Shown here piece after piece: positions 50,695-59,227 of a stretch of DNA of 64,000 nt. This DNA is from Dactylosporangium sp040605635 (GTDB lineage Bacteria; Actinomycetota; Actinomycetes; Mycobacteriales; Micromonosporaceae). The notes below the pieces were generated by a model. That model was not told where the DNA came from. It made no database searches and saw nothing but the letters and a program-made list of their open reading frames with translations. How positions within the stretch are numbered: position 1 is the stretch's first letter; every line of letters begins with the position of its first letter. The stretch lies in NCBI RefSeq assembly GCF_040605635.1, contig NZ_JBEXDG010000052.1, positions 14,895 through 78,894 on the forward strand, written 5' to 3'. A program made the position numbers and the translations under genes.

Positions 50695-51474
50695 TCAGCG
50701 GCCGCGGCGGCGGGGCTGGCCGCCGCCGGTCGAGGGGTTGCGGCCGGTGCCGCCCGGCTGCTTGCCCGACGGTCTGCGGGCCGGCGGCTGGCCGGTCGTC
50801 TTGCCCGACGGTCTGCGGGCGGGCTGCTGGCCGGTCGTCGAGCCGCCCGGCTGGCGGTCCTGGCGTTTCGGCGGGTCGGCGGAGCGGCCGCGGGTGCTGT
50901 TGGCGGTCCTGCCGCGGACGATGCCGATCATCTCCTCGACCAGGTCGGTGTGCCGGTCGCGGACCCACGCGAGCCCCACCGAGGACGTCGGCGCGTCCGT
51001 CACCACCCGATAGGTCAGGTCCTTGCGGTGGTGGGCACGGGCGAGGGACTGGGGCACGACCAGGACACCCGCGGAGGACGCGACCCATTCGACCGCCGCC
51101 GCCGTCGTCCCGGGACGCTCGGCCAGGACGGCTGCGGGCAGCTCCTGCCAGGTCAGGACGTCGTCGAGCGGGCTCAGGAGCGTCTCGTCGGCGAGGTCGG
51201 CGACGGTCAGCTCCTCCCCCGCCGACAGCAGGTGGTCCTTCGGCACGACCACGACCGTCGTCTCCGTGTAGAGCGGGATCGCGTGGAAGGCGGCCGGGTC
51301 GACGGGGAGCCGGACCAGGCCCGCGTCGGCGCCGGCGGTCAGCAGCGCGAAAGCCTCGGCGGCCGGGGTGGGCTCCACCAGCAGGTCCACGTCGGGCAGG
51401 CGCTCGGACCAGGCGCGGGTCCACTTGTCCACGGTCACCCCGGGAACGACGAGCAGACGGAACGTCGCGGACAC
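50695..51474 (-). CDS. LysR-type substrate-binding domain protein with no HTH and a basic tail
   Basis: A 259-residue protein made of a LysR-type effector-binding domain only (about 1-190: FRLLVVPGVTVDKWTRAWSE, VVVVPKDHLLSAGEELTVAD, VEWVASSAGVLVVPQSLARA). The N-terminal DNA-binding domain is missing. The C-terminal tail (about 195-259) is Pro/Arg/Lys-rich and has two near-identical 13-residue repeats ending PARRPSGK. Such a tail may bind nucleic acid (inference). GTG 51474 has GGAGG upstream. It faces the DUF5997 gene, a pairing I recall from other actinobacteria. Confidence 0.8.
   Translation of the reverse strand: MSATFRLLVVPGVTVDKWTRAWSERLPDVDLLVEPTPAAEAFALLTAGADAGLVRLPVDPAAFHAIPLYTETTVVVVPKDHLLSAGEELTVADLADETLLSPLDDVLTWQELPAAVLAERPGTTAAAVEWVASSAGVLVVPQSLARAHHRKDLTYRVVTDAPTSSVGLAWVRDRHTDLVEEMIGIVRGRTANSTRGRSADPPKRQDRQPGGSTTGQQPARRPSGKTTGQPPARRPSGKQPGGTGRNPSTGGGQPRRRGR
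50762..50839 (-). repeat. 39-bp tandem repeat coding the PARRPSGK tail
   Basis: Two adjacent 39-base copies (50762-50800 and 50801-50839) with about two mismatches. Being a multiple of three, each adds 13 residues to the tail. Confidence 0.85.
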
Positions 51475-51567
51475 GGCACCTCCAACCCTCGACCGGTCCA
51501 GGCCAGGGTACCCGCCACCTGTGACACGAAAAGCTCGGGCGATGCGTCCGGCCGTTCACCGGGTCGC

Positions 51568-51573
51568 TACCCT
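51568..51573 (+). promoter_or_regulatory. Leaderless -10 box TACCCT
   Basis: TACCCT ends six bases before the GTG at 51580 of the DUF5997 gene. Confidence 0.55.
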
Positions 51574-51579
51574 GTCGCA

Positions 51580-52080
51580 GTGAGCAAGCCGAAGAAGTCC
51601 CAGGTGATGAAGCCCTCCACGGCGGCGCTGAAGCTTGACGTGTATCTGCCCGCGACACCGCAGGAGTTCCAGGACGCGATGGTGTCCCGCGAGGAGCTCG
51701 ACGAGATGCAGCACAACCCGCCGCAGTGGCTGTCGGACCTGCGTCGCGACGGCCCGCACCCACGCAATGTGGTCGCGGCCCGGCTGCGGGTGTCCAACAG
51801 CGGGCTGGCGCGCGGGGGGATCACCGACCCGCTCACGACCGCGCAGATCACCGCACTGGCCGCGGACCCGCCGGAGTGGCTGGTGCGGGAGCGCGAGACC
51901 CACGCGGAGAACAAGCGCGAGGAGCGCCGCCTGCAGGAGCAGCGCGAGCAGGCCGCCGCGGCACCCCCGCCGGCCCTCCAGAAAGCCGCTCCCAAGAAGC
52001 CCGCTGCGAAGAAGCCCACCGCCAAGAAGCCCGCTCCGAAGAAGGCCGCCCCGAAGAAGGCGCAGCGCCGACGCGGTTAG
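51580..52080 (+). CDS. DUF5997 family protein with Lys/Pro/Ala-rich tail
   Basis: A 166-residue protein. The N-terminal 115 residues match DUF5997 (MKPSTAALKLDVYLPATPQE, FQDAMVSREELDEMQHNPP, VVAARLRVSNSGLARGGITD). A charged helix (HAENKREERRLQEQREQAA) leads to a histone H1-like tail of about 40 residues with repeated KKP and AKK motifs. The function is unknown. GTG 51580 is set by the leaderless box. It ends in a 4-base convergent overlap with the DinB gene. Confidence 0.85.
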   Translation: MSKPKKSQVMKPSTAALKLDVYLPATPQEFQDAMVSREELDEMQHNPPQWLSDLRRDGPHPRNVVAARLRVSNSGLARGGITDPLTTAQITALAADPPEWLVRERETHAENKREERRLQEQREQAAAAPPPALQKAAPKKPAAKKPTAKKPAPKKAAPKKAQRRRG

Positions 52081-52541
52081 AGCATCTGTTCGCGCAGGAT
52101 TTCGGCGTGCCCGCAGTGCTGGGCGAGTTCGCGCAGCACATGCAGGTAGACCCAGCGCAGCGGCAGCGGCCCGCGGCGGTTGCCGGGCAGCAGGTCATCC
52201 AGGTCGAGCGGGGCCGTCGCCGAGCGGGACGCCTCGCACGCCTGCCGATACGAGAGCAGCACTGACGCGATCGTGTCCGTGTCGTCGAGGGCGAAGGACT
52301 CGTCCGGCGTGGCCGGGATGCCGATCTCGGCACGTGACCGGCCCGTCACCGCCTCGTCGAACCAGACCTTCTCCACGAACGTCACGTGCTTGACGAGGCC
52401 GAGCAGCGTCGTGCGGGACGGCACGAGTGAGCGCCGCGCCTGCTCCTCGGTGACGCCGTCCAGGCTTGCGGCGAGCGCGGCGCGGTGCTCGTCGATGAAC
52501 GTCTCGAACTGGACCCGCAGCGGCGCGTGAAATTCGCTCAT
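52077..52541 (-). CDS. DinB/DUF664 family protein
   Basis: A 154-residue four-helix protein of the DinB superfamily: HRAALAASLDGVTEEQARRS, LLGLVKHVTFVEKVWFDEAV, and ELAQHCGHAEILREQM with the conserved metal-site His residues. Relatives act as thiol-dependent S-transferases with mycothiol. Substrate unknown. The start shares one base with the stop of the upstream gene (TGATG). Confidence 0.85.
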   Translation of the reverse strand: MSEFHAPLRVQFETFIDEHRAALAASLDGVTEEQARRSLVPSRTTLLGLVKHVTFVEKVWFDEAVTGRSRAEIGIPATPDESFALDDTDTIASVLLSYRQACEASRSATAPLDLDDLLPGNRRGPLPLRWVYLHVLRELAQHCGHAEILREQML

Positions 52542-53062
52542 CAGGCGATTGTCAGGTCGTACATCGCGGTGACGCGGAAGCCGCGCCCGTCCGTGCCGGT
52601 GAAACGCACCCGGTGCGGTCCCGGGTCGAGCGGCTCGACGGTCGCCCACAGCCCCCACACGCGCATGCCGACGGTGCCGCGGCGGCGGGTGACCGGGTTG
52701 AGGAGGACGCCGCGCACGTCGAAGAGCTCGTCCGCGTCGATCGCCGCGACCGGATGCGGTTTGTCGTCGACGTACGCCTCGCCGGTGGCCTCGGGCATCG
52801 GCGGGATGTACGTGCCGTTCGGGCACCACATGTTGAACGCCGGGAAGAACAGGGGCCGGCCCGCCGGAACGGTGCAGTGGCGTTCGACGGCGCCGCCGAA
52901 GCACCCCGCCAGGAACCAGACGTCGCCGGGCTGGCGGCGGTGCGCGTGCCGACCGGTGTCGTCGATGACCGGGTTGCGCAGCGGTCCGCTCGCGGCAACC
53001 CACTGCACCCACCGGGCCGCCAGGCCCTCAGGACTGCTGGGCTCGTACGGGAAGATCGTCAC
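52541..53062 (-). CDS. Hypothetical protein
   Basis: A 173-residue protein: MTIFPYEPSSPEGLAARWVQ, VWFLAGCFGGAVERHCTVPA, FFPAFNMWCPNG. It has two Cys and many aromatic residues, but no domain I recognise and no signal peptide. GTG 53062 has TATGAT eight bases upstream. It is translationally coupled to the DinB gene. Confidence 0.65.
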   Translation of the reverse strand: MTIFPYEPSSPEGLAARWVQWVAASGPLRNPVIDDTGRHAHRRQPGDVWFLAGCFGGAVERHCTVPAGRPLFFPAFNMWCPNGTYIPPMPEATGEAYVDDKPHPVAAIDADELFDVRGVLLNPVTRRRGTVGMRVWGLWATVEPLDPGPHRVRFTGTDGRGFRVTAMYDLTIA

Positions 53063-53070
53063 ACGTCAAG

Positions 53071-53076
53071 ATCATA
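53071..53076 (-). promoter_or_regulatory. -10 box TATGAT, near-leaderless
   Basis: On the minus strand TATGAT lies eight bases before the GTG at 53062. It is the best match to the sigma-70-type consensus in the window. Confidence 0.45.
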
Positions 53077-53133
53077 CCCGGCGGGCAGGGCGTCGCGGAG
53101 CCGGCCATAGGCCGGGGCGAGGTCACGTCGGCT

Positions 53134-54014
53134 TCAGCCGATGTACGCGAGCGCGAACCCGATGGTCGGGATCCCGAACACGACCGACAGCACGGCCATC
53201 CTGGTGATCGTGGGGCGCCGGGTCAGGACGGCGTACGCCGCCAGCAGGACCGGCGTCATCAGCAGCTGCGGTACGAGCGTGGAGCGCGGCACGAGCACGT
53301 CGAACCAGGCACACACCACCGAGATCGCCAGCGCCGACCCCCACAGCACGATGCCGAGCCGGTGCGCGGACCGCGGACCGAACCGCACGGCGAACGTCGT
53401 GTCGCCGGCGCCCGTGTCGGCGGCGAGGTCGGTGACGGTGGTCGGCACGTACAGCGCGGCGGCGAACAGCAGGCCGATGAGCCCGAACTGCCACGGGAAC
53501 TCCCACGGCGGCCGGGTGATCGCCCAGCCCGCCGCCGGTGACACGACCCGACCACGAGCGCGTTGACCGCGACGTCCCAGCCGGGCCGGGTCTTCAGCCG
53601 CAGCGGCGGCACGCTGTACGCCCAGCCGAGCAGCAGCACCCCGGCGACGCCGAGGACGAACAGCGGTCCCACGTACAGGGCGGCCGCGACGCAGCTGAGC
53701 GCCAGCCACCGGTACCAGAGCCGCAGCCGCCTGGCGGAGACCGCTCCGGTGACCAGTGGTGCCGTCGCCTTGCGTGGGTTGTCGCGGTCGCTGCGCAGGT
53801 CCTGCAGGTCGTTCTGGGCGAGGACCGCGCCCCAGACGAGCGGCCCGAGCACGAGCAACGCCATCAGCGCGCGAGTCGTGTCGGCCGGCGCGGGCAGCCA
53901 CTGGTGGCTCGCCAGCACGGTGCCGAGGTAGGCGGGCACCCAGGACACCGGCCAGAACCATGGCCGGGACACGGCCACGAGCACTGCGGCCGGACGCTCC
54001 AACACCGCCGTCAT
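53134..54014 (-). pseudogene. UbiA-family prenyltransferase with a frameshift
   Basis: The first frame starts at ATG 54014 and encodes membrane helices and the first Asp-rich motif (QNDLQDLRSDRDNPRK), up to WDVAVNALVVG. The next frame carries the rest (VVSPAAGWAITRPPWEFPW and the second Asp-rich motif DLAADTGAGD). The break fits loss of one G in a run: forward bases 53547-53549 are CCC where CCCC is expected. Restoring it gives VVGVVSPAAGW. UbiA enzymes attach isoprenoid chains to aromatic or lipid acceptors in the membrane. The mutation is real or a sequencing error. Confidence 0.8.
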
Positions 54015-54073
54015 ACCTGCATCATCGTCCCGCCCGCCTGTGCCCGCACTGAGAGCCGCGTCATGGACGTGCG

Positions 54074-54346
54074 TCACTCCAGCAGCGGCTCCGCCCAGGC
54101 GGCGTGCGTGAACTGCCACGCGCCGGCGACCAGCTGCCGGACCCGCCGGTCGTGGCGGACGGTGTACCGCAGGCCCTCGATCTCCACCACGCCGCACTCG
54201 GGGCCCGGCTGGCCGACCGTCGAGGACTCGACGGTCACCGGCCAGCCGGCCTTCACCGCCTTGTGCTGCCAGACCTCGAACGCCCGCTGCTGGCCGTTCT
54301 CCTCGCTCACCTTCGCGATGATCTCGACCGGATCGATCCGTGCCAT
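54074..54346 (-). CDS. Hypothetical small protein
   Basis: A 90-residue soluble protein: MARIDPVEIIAKVSEENGQQ, WPVTVESSTVGQPGPECGVV, YTVRHDRRVRQLVAGAWQF. Family not recognised. The ATG at 54346 has GAGGGG about seven bases upstream. Confidence 0.6.
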   Translation of the reverse strand: MARIDPVEIIAKVSEENGQQRAFEVWQHKAVKAGWPVTVESSTVGQPGPECGVVEIEGLRYTVRHDRRVRQLVAGAWQFTHAAWAEPLLE

Positions 54347-54428
54347 GTGTGCGCCCCTCGATGCCGAAAGCACCACCGTATGCCGGACCCCTGCCGCCGC
54401 GCCCCGCCGGCCTGCCTGACGCTCAGGG

Positions 54429-55127
54429 TCACGGCAGCTGCGGGTACACCACCCGGACGTCGGCGGCGAGGGCGGCCTTCGCGCCGGTGGCCGTGTCGTC
54501 GACCAGGACCTCCAGGTCGCCGCGGGCGATGCCGTCGGCGACGGCGGTCGCGACGAACGCGGGCGGCAGCTTCGGCAGGTCCCAGCGGGCAATCATGTCG
54601 GTGTCGGCGGCACCGAGGTGGACGGCGGTGACCTGGGTGCCCTGCTCGGCGAGCTCGAGCCGGACGCCGTTGGTGAGGCTCCACTGCGCCGCCTTCGCCG
54701 CGCAGTAGGACGTGGTGTCGAGGAACGTGATCCAGGACAGCGCCGACAGGACGTTGACGATGGCGCCGCCGCCGTTGCCGGCCAGGATCGGGGCGAACGC
54801 GCGGATCATCCGCAGCGTGCCGTAGAAGTGGGTGTCCATCTCGAGGCGGATGTCGTCGAGGTCGCCGGTGACGAGGTTGGAGAACGTGGCCACACCGGCG
54901 TTGTTGACCAGCAGGTTCACGTCGCCGGCGGCGGCGGCCGCGGACTCGATCGACACGGGGTCGGTCACGTCGAGCGGCAGGACCGTCGCGCCGGGCAGGT
55001 CGACAGTGCGCGGGTCGCGGGCGGTCGCATACACGGCCGCGCCCCGGCTCAGCAGCTCCCGGGCGATGTGCAGGCCGAGCCCGCGGTTGGCGCCGGTGAC
55101 GAGCGCGACGGATCCATCGATGTCCAC
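54429..55127 (-). CDS. Short-chain dehydrogenase/reductase
   Basis: A 232-residue classical SDR. The cofactor motif is TGANRGLG, followed by NNAG (LLVNNAGVATFS), the catalytic Ser (NVLSALSW) and YCAAK for the YxxxK pair. Substrate unknown. GTG 55127 has AGGAGG just upstream. Confidence 0.9.
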   Translation of the reverse strand: MDIDGSVALVTGANRGLGLHIARELLSRGAAVYATARDPRTVDLPGATVLPLDVTDPVSIESAAAAAGDVNLLVNNAGVATFSNLVTGDLDDIRLEMDTHFYGTLRMIRAFAPILAGNGGGAIVNVLSALSWITFLDTTSYCAAKAAQWSLTNGVRLELAEQGTQVTAVHLGAADTDMIARWDLPKLPPAFVATAVADGIARGDLEVLVDDTATGAKAALAADVRVVYPQLP

Positions 55128-55463
55128 ATTACCTCCTGAGGTCGTCCGGCCACCGTATGGCATCGGCCACCTGCGATGCCTCAGCCGTGCGGACCGCCTC
55201 ACGCGACCGTGCGTCCGTCTTTCACCACCCCGCGTCACGCGCGGTGCGGTCCGGCGATGGCCATCGCGGTGCCGGTCGCCGTCTCGTATCCGCACGACCT
55301 CGGCGAGACCGACCCGGCGGCCGCCGGGCAGGCTGCGGGCGGCGGGCCACAGGACCGCGCGCGGGGCGGGGTTCGCGACGGCGGTCAGCTCGGCGCCCGG
55401 TTCGAGGGGACCGAGGTGGCGTCGCACTATGCGGCGACGGCCGTGCCGGATCCGCGTGTCCGG
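55128..55463 (-). other. Gap with a possible gene fragment
   Basis: Most of this 336-base gap has no gene I can support. From 55427 down to about 55270 a minus-strand frame starting at GTG has coding-like composition (PGAELTAVANPAPRAVLWPA), but it decays into the SDR upstream region and matches no family I know. Confidence 0.2.
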
Positions 55464-56009
55464 CTACTGGGCCTCGACGTAGTGGTAGAACAGCGGCTCG
55501 CCCGTGGCGGAGAACGCCTGCAGCGCCGCGGCGTCACCGGCGGTGAGCGTCCCCGCGACGTAGCCGAGGCCGGTGCCGGGCAAGGGTGCGGTGCGCAGCT
55601 GCACGCCCGGCGCGCTGAGCGTCGCGATGTCGCGGTCCAGCACGGACGCGACGAGGACCTGGTCGCCGGCGGGGAACCGGACCACCAGCAGCGACGGCGG
55701 GCCGATGAACGTGCCGCCCGTGGCCGGGACCGGGCCGCGCCAGAGGCGGTGCACGTCGCGGTCCCAGTGCTGGTCGCACATCAGCGCCTGGCCGGCGCCG
55801 GCGACGCGGACCTGCAGGCACGTCTTCGAGCCGGCCCGCTGCGTGGTGACGCTCCATCCGGTGCCGGCGACGGTGCCCTGCCGGAGCAGCTCGACCGGGC
55901 CGTCCGGCGGCCGGGGCCAGTGCAGGTACGCGGTGATCGCCGCGAGCAGCAGCACGACCAGCGCGTCGCGCCGGTCGGGGCGCCACCACGGGCGCGGCGG
56001 CTCAGACAA
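55464..56009 (-). CDS. Hypothetical membrane-anchored protein
   Basis: A 181-residue protein. The basic N-terminus (PPRPWWRPDRRD) is followed by one membrane helix (ALVVLLLAAITAYL), then an extracytoplasmic beta-rich domain (LQVRVAGAGQALMCDQHWDR). Family not recognised. TTG 56009 is used because GGGAGG lies six bases upstream; no ATG or GTG gives a better start. Confidence 0.6.
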   Translation of the reverse strand: MSEPPRPWWRPDRRDALVVLLLAAITAYLHWPRPPDGPVELLRQGTVAGTGWSVTTQRAGSKTCLQVRVAGAGQALMCDQHWDRDVHRLWRGPVPATGGTFIGPPSLLVVRFPAGDQVLVASVLDRDIATLSAPGVQLRTAPLPGTGLGYVAGTLTAGDAAALQAFSATGEPLFYHYVEAQ

Positions 56010-56129
56010 CCGGCACCTCCCGGCCGCCGGCGTCCCACAGCTGCACCCGGACGAACACCCGCCGGCCGCCGCGCGGCCGGGGCAGGGCGGGCTCCGCGGC
56101 GTGCCGCCGGCCATGGTCCGTGCCCGGTC

Positions 56130-56960
56130 TCAGCCCTTGACGGCCCCGGAGGTCATGCCGGCGACGATCTGGCGGTTGAAGAACATGAACATCAGCAGCG
56201 GCGGGATCGTGATGAGCAGGACGTCCATGAACAGCAGGTGGTACTGGGTGCTGTACTGGCTGGAAAAGTTGTAGAGGGTGAGCTGCACGGTGGCGTTCTG
56301 GTCGCCGGGCAGGAAGTACAGCGGATACGTGAAGTCGTTGAACACCGCGACCGACTGGACCACGACGACGGTGACGGCGACCGGGCGCAGCAGTGGCATG
56401 ACGACGCGGAAGAACAGTCGCAGCGGCCCCGCGCCGTCGATGACCGCGGCCTCGTCCAGCTCCCGCGGGATGGTGGCGATGAACGCCCGGAAGAGCAGGA
56501 TCGCGAACGACAGCCCGAAGGCGATCTCGATGAGAATGAGTCCTGGCATCGTCTTGAACAGGCCGAGCTTCTGCAGGACCCAGATGGTGGGCACGACGGC
56601 GGGCGGGATGATGAGCCCGGACAGGACCAGGAAGTTGACGAGCGGGGACCACCGGCTCGCCCGGCGCTGCAGCACGAAGGCGACCATCGCGGCGAGCACG
56701 ACCATGCCGGTGACGCTGGCGACGGTGAGGATCGTGCTGTTGATGAACGCGATGATGAGCATGTAGTCGCGGGCCTCGACCACCTCGACGAAGTTGTCGA
56801 CGAGGCGGAAATTTTCGGGCCAGGAGAAGTCCGGCAACGCCGACTGCTGCCGGTCCTTCAAGGCGTTGACGACGATGAACGCGAACGGCACGACGAAGAC
56901 GAGGCCGGAGACGAGGATCGCGGCGAGCCCGGCCAGGTGCCGCAACGCTTTGCGTCTCAC
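56130..56960 (-). CDS. Carbohydrate ABC transporter permease (MalG type)
   Basis: A 276-residue membrane permease with the EAA-type loop (PRELDEAAVIDGAGPLRLFF) and the typical end (FNRQIVAGMTSGAVKG). It pairs with the MalF-type protein next to it to import a rhamnose-containing sugar (inference from the GH78 gene). GTG 56960 overlaps the upstream stop by four bases (GTGA). No ATPase gene is present. Confidence 0.9.
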   Translation of the reverse strand: MRRKALRHLAGLAAILVSGLVFVVPFAFIVVNALKDRQQSALPDFSWPENFRLVDNFVEVVEARDYMLIIAFINSTILTVASVTGMVVLAAMVAFVLQRRASRWSPLVNFLVLSGLIIPPAVVPTIWVLQKLGLFKTMPGLILIEIAFGLSFAILLFRAFIATIPRELDEAAVIDGAGPLRLFFRVVMPLLRPVAVTVVVVQSVAVFNDFTYPLYFLPGDQNATVQLTLYNFSSQYSTQYHLLFMDVLLITIPPLLMFMFFNRQIVAGMTSGAVKG

Positions 56961-57835
56961 TGCTGGACCTCCTTGCGGTTGAGGAACCAGGACAGCGGCA
57001 GGACGACGGCGGTGACGACGACGAAGAGCACGACGTTGCCGGCGGTGGACAGGCCGTAGAAGCCGGCCTGGTACTGCTTGAAGATCACGGATGCGATGAC
57101 GTCGGACGTGAAGCCGGGGCCGCCGCGGGTCATCGCCCAGATGAGGTCGAAGGAGCGCAGCCCGCCGATGAGCGACAGGATGACGACGGTGACGGTGGCC
57201 GGGCGTGCCAGGGGCAGCACGATGTGGCGGAAGCGCCCGAACGCGCCGGCGCCGTCGACGGAGGCGGCCTCGAAGTACTCCTGCGGGATCGACACGATGC
57301 CGGCGATGTAGATGAGCGTGGCGAGGCCGACACCCTTCCACACGTCGACCAGGGCCACCGACAGCAGCGCCCATTGCGGGTCGGTGAGCCAGCCGGGGCC
57401 GTCGACGCCGAAGACGGCGAGGAACGCGTTGATGGCACCGTGCTCGGGGTTCATCAGGACGGTGAAGGTGACGCCGACGCCGATGGTGCTGGCCAGGACC
57501 GGGAAGAACACCACCGAGCGCAGGTACCCACGGGCGGTGATCTGCGAGGTCAGCAGCACGGCGAGCAGGAGGCCGAGGACGACCTTCAGGCCGGAGGTGA
57601 CGGTGGCGTAGACGATCGTGTTGGTGAAGCCCTTGACCAGGGCCTCCTCGGCGAAGAACTGCCGGAAGTTGGCCAGGCCGATGAACTCGTGGTCGAACAG
57701 GGTCCAGCGGGTGAGGCTGAAGTAGAACGACGCGAACGTCGGCACCAGGAAGAGCGTGCCGTAGACGATCGCGGCCGGCAGGTAGAACCAGTAGGGATAC
57801 GGGCTCCTGGGACGGTGCTGTTGCGTGGTCGTCAT
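56957..57835 (-). CDS. Carbohydrate ABC transporter permease (MalF type)
   Basis: A 292-residue six-helix permease with an EAA loop (PQEYFEAASVDGAGAFGRFR). It is the second gene after the binding protein, across a 69-base gap that holds a hairpin. The start is ATG 57835. Confidence 0.9.
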   Translation of the reverse strand: MTTTQQHRPRSPYPYWFYLPAAIVYGTLFLVPTFASFYFSLTRWTLFDHEFIGLANFRQFFAEEALVKGFTNTIVYATVTSGLKVVLGLLLAVLLTSQITARGYLRSVVFFPVLASTIGVGVTFTVLMNPEHGAINAFLAVFGVDGPGWLTDPQWALLSVALVDVWKGVGLATLIYIAGIVSIPQEYFEAASVDGAGAFGRFRHIVLPLARPATVTVVILSLIGGLRSFDLIWAMTRGGPGFTSDVIASVIFKQYQAGFYGLSTAGNVVLFVVVTAVVLPLSWFLNRKEVQQ

Positions 57836-57861
57836 GATCGGCTGGGCCCTCCTCGACCCGG

Positions 57862-57894
57862 GCCCGTGGCACCGCGCGACGCGGCGCCACGGGC
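57862..57894 (-). promoter_or_regulatory. Intra-operon hairpin after the binding-protein gene
   Basis: GCCCGTGGC-A-CCGCG (57862-57876) and CGCGG-C-GCCACGGGC (57880-57894) pair over 14 bp with one A-C mismatch and a 3-base loop. It lies between the binding-protein stop (57905) and the permease start (57835). Such hairpins often protect the upstream message or weaken readthrough, giving more binding protein than permease (established for other operons). Confidence 0.65.
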
Positions 57895-57904
57895 GGGACG
57901 GGTC

Positions 57905-59227
57905 CTACCAGCCGGGCAGGCCGAGCTGCTGCGCCTGCTTCTTCACGTCCTGGTCGTAGAGCGCGGCGCCGTCGGCGGCCTTGCGGATGCCGGAGCCGAC
58001 CTCGACGGTGATCTGCTCCAGCGACGGGCCCTTCACCGGCGACAGGAACTCCAGCGCCGGGCTGTTGGCGCCCGAGTCGAAGTACGGCTGCATGTCCTTG
58101 ATGGGCGCGGCCACGTCGGCGGGCAGGGTGCAGCCCTTCACCAGGAACGGGCCGAACGGTGTGGTGGCCTTCGCGATCGTGTCGCAGCCGTCCTTGCTGG
58201 CCACGAACGTCAGGAACTTGCGGGCGCCGTCGAGCTTCGCGCCGTTGGTGGTCTTCGGGATGAAGATGCCCGCGGGCTCCCACACGGTGAGCCCGTTCTT
58301 GCTCGCGTCGTCACCGGGCAGCGCGAAGAAGCCGACGTCCTTGACCTTGTCCGGGGACTGGCCGACGAGCGTACCGACGGCGAAGGTCAGCATCGGATAG
58401 TGCGCTCCGGTGCCGTCGGCGAGGTGCTTGATGCCGGCCTCGAGCTTCGTGGAGGCGAAGTCGGACGTCAGATAGCCCGCGTCGCGCACGTCCTGCAGCT
58501 TCTGGAAGCTCTTGAGCGCCGCCGGCGTCGTGGCGAACTTCGCCTTCCCCGCCGTGTACTGCTCGGCGAAGTCGGACTGGGCGGCCGACACGTTGTGGAA
58601 GTCCGCCAGGGTGATCACCTGCGACGTCCAGGTGTCCTGGTAGGTCTGGATCACCGGCGCGACCCCGGCCGCCTTGATCTTGCTGTTGTTGGCCATGAAG
58701 TCGGCCCACGTCTTCGGCACCTGCAGGCCCAGCCTGGCGTAGACGGCCTTGTTGTAGAGCATGCCGCCACCGGTCGCGCCGCCGAACGGCACGCCGTAGA
58801 GCTTCCCGCCGGCGGAGACCGTCGTCTTGAACGTGCCGTCGAGGCTGCCGACGTAGGGCTGGTCGTCGATCGGGGCCAGGTTCTGCTCCGGCTTGAGAGC
58901 CTGGAACAGCGAGCCCGAGTTGTACATGAAGACGTCGGTCATGTCGCCGGTCGCCAGCCGGGTCTTGACCAGGTTGTCGCCCTCACCGCCCTGCGGGCGC
59001 GTCTCGACCTTGACGGTGACGCCGGTGTTCCTGCCGTTGAACGCGGTCGCGAGCGCCTCGGCGGTCTTCAGGCTGGCGTCGGAGTTGTCCGCCAGGAAGG
59101 TGATCGTCGTGCCGGAGCCGCTGTCGCTGGAGCCGAGATCGCCCGCGCTGCAGCCGGTCAGCACCAGGGTGCCGGCGGCGAGCGCCGCCAACGCGCCGAT
59201 GCGCCGGCGCGGCAGAACTCTCTTCAT
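57905..59227 (-). CDS. Sugar ABC transporter substrate-binding lipoprotein
   Basis: A 440-residue lipoprotein. The signal peptide ends in a clear lipobox (LVLTGC, Cys 26), followed by a Ser/Gly linker. The mature part is a sugar-binding protein (TITFLADNSDASLKTAEALA, VPFGGATGGGMLYNKAVYAR). It overlaps the GH78 gene by four bases (ATGA). ATG 59227 has GGAGG seven bases upstream. Confidence 0.9.
   Translation of the reverse strand: MKRVLPRRRIGALAALAAGTLVLTGCSAGDLGSSDSGSGTTITFLADNSDASLKTAEALATAFNGRNTGVTVKVETRPQGGEGDNLVKTRLATGDMTDVFMYNSGSLFQALKPEQNLAPIDDQPYVGSLDGTFKTTVSAGGKLYGVPFGGATGGGMLYNKAVYARLGLQVPKTWADFMANNSKIKAAGVAPVIQTYQDTWTSQVITLADFHNVSAAQSDFAEQYTAGKAKFATTPAALKSFQKLQDVRDAGYLTSDFASTKLEAGIKHLADGTGAHYPMLTFAVGTLVGQSPDKVKDVGFFALPGDDASKNGLTVWEPAGIFIPKTTNGAKLDGARKFLTFVASKDGCDTIAKATTPFGPFLVKGCTLPADVAAPIKDMQPYFDSGANSPALEFLSPVKGPSLEQITVEVGSGIRKAADGAALYDQDVKKQAQQLGLPGW

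Noticed and set aside
56002..56129. Minus-strand peptide ending RVFVRVQLWDAGGREVPVV
   Set aside because: It looks coding-like, but lies between the permease stop and the TTG start, has no start or ribosome site and matches no family I can name.
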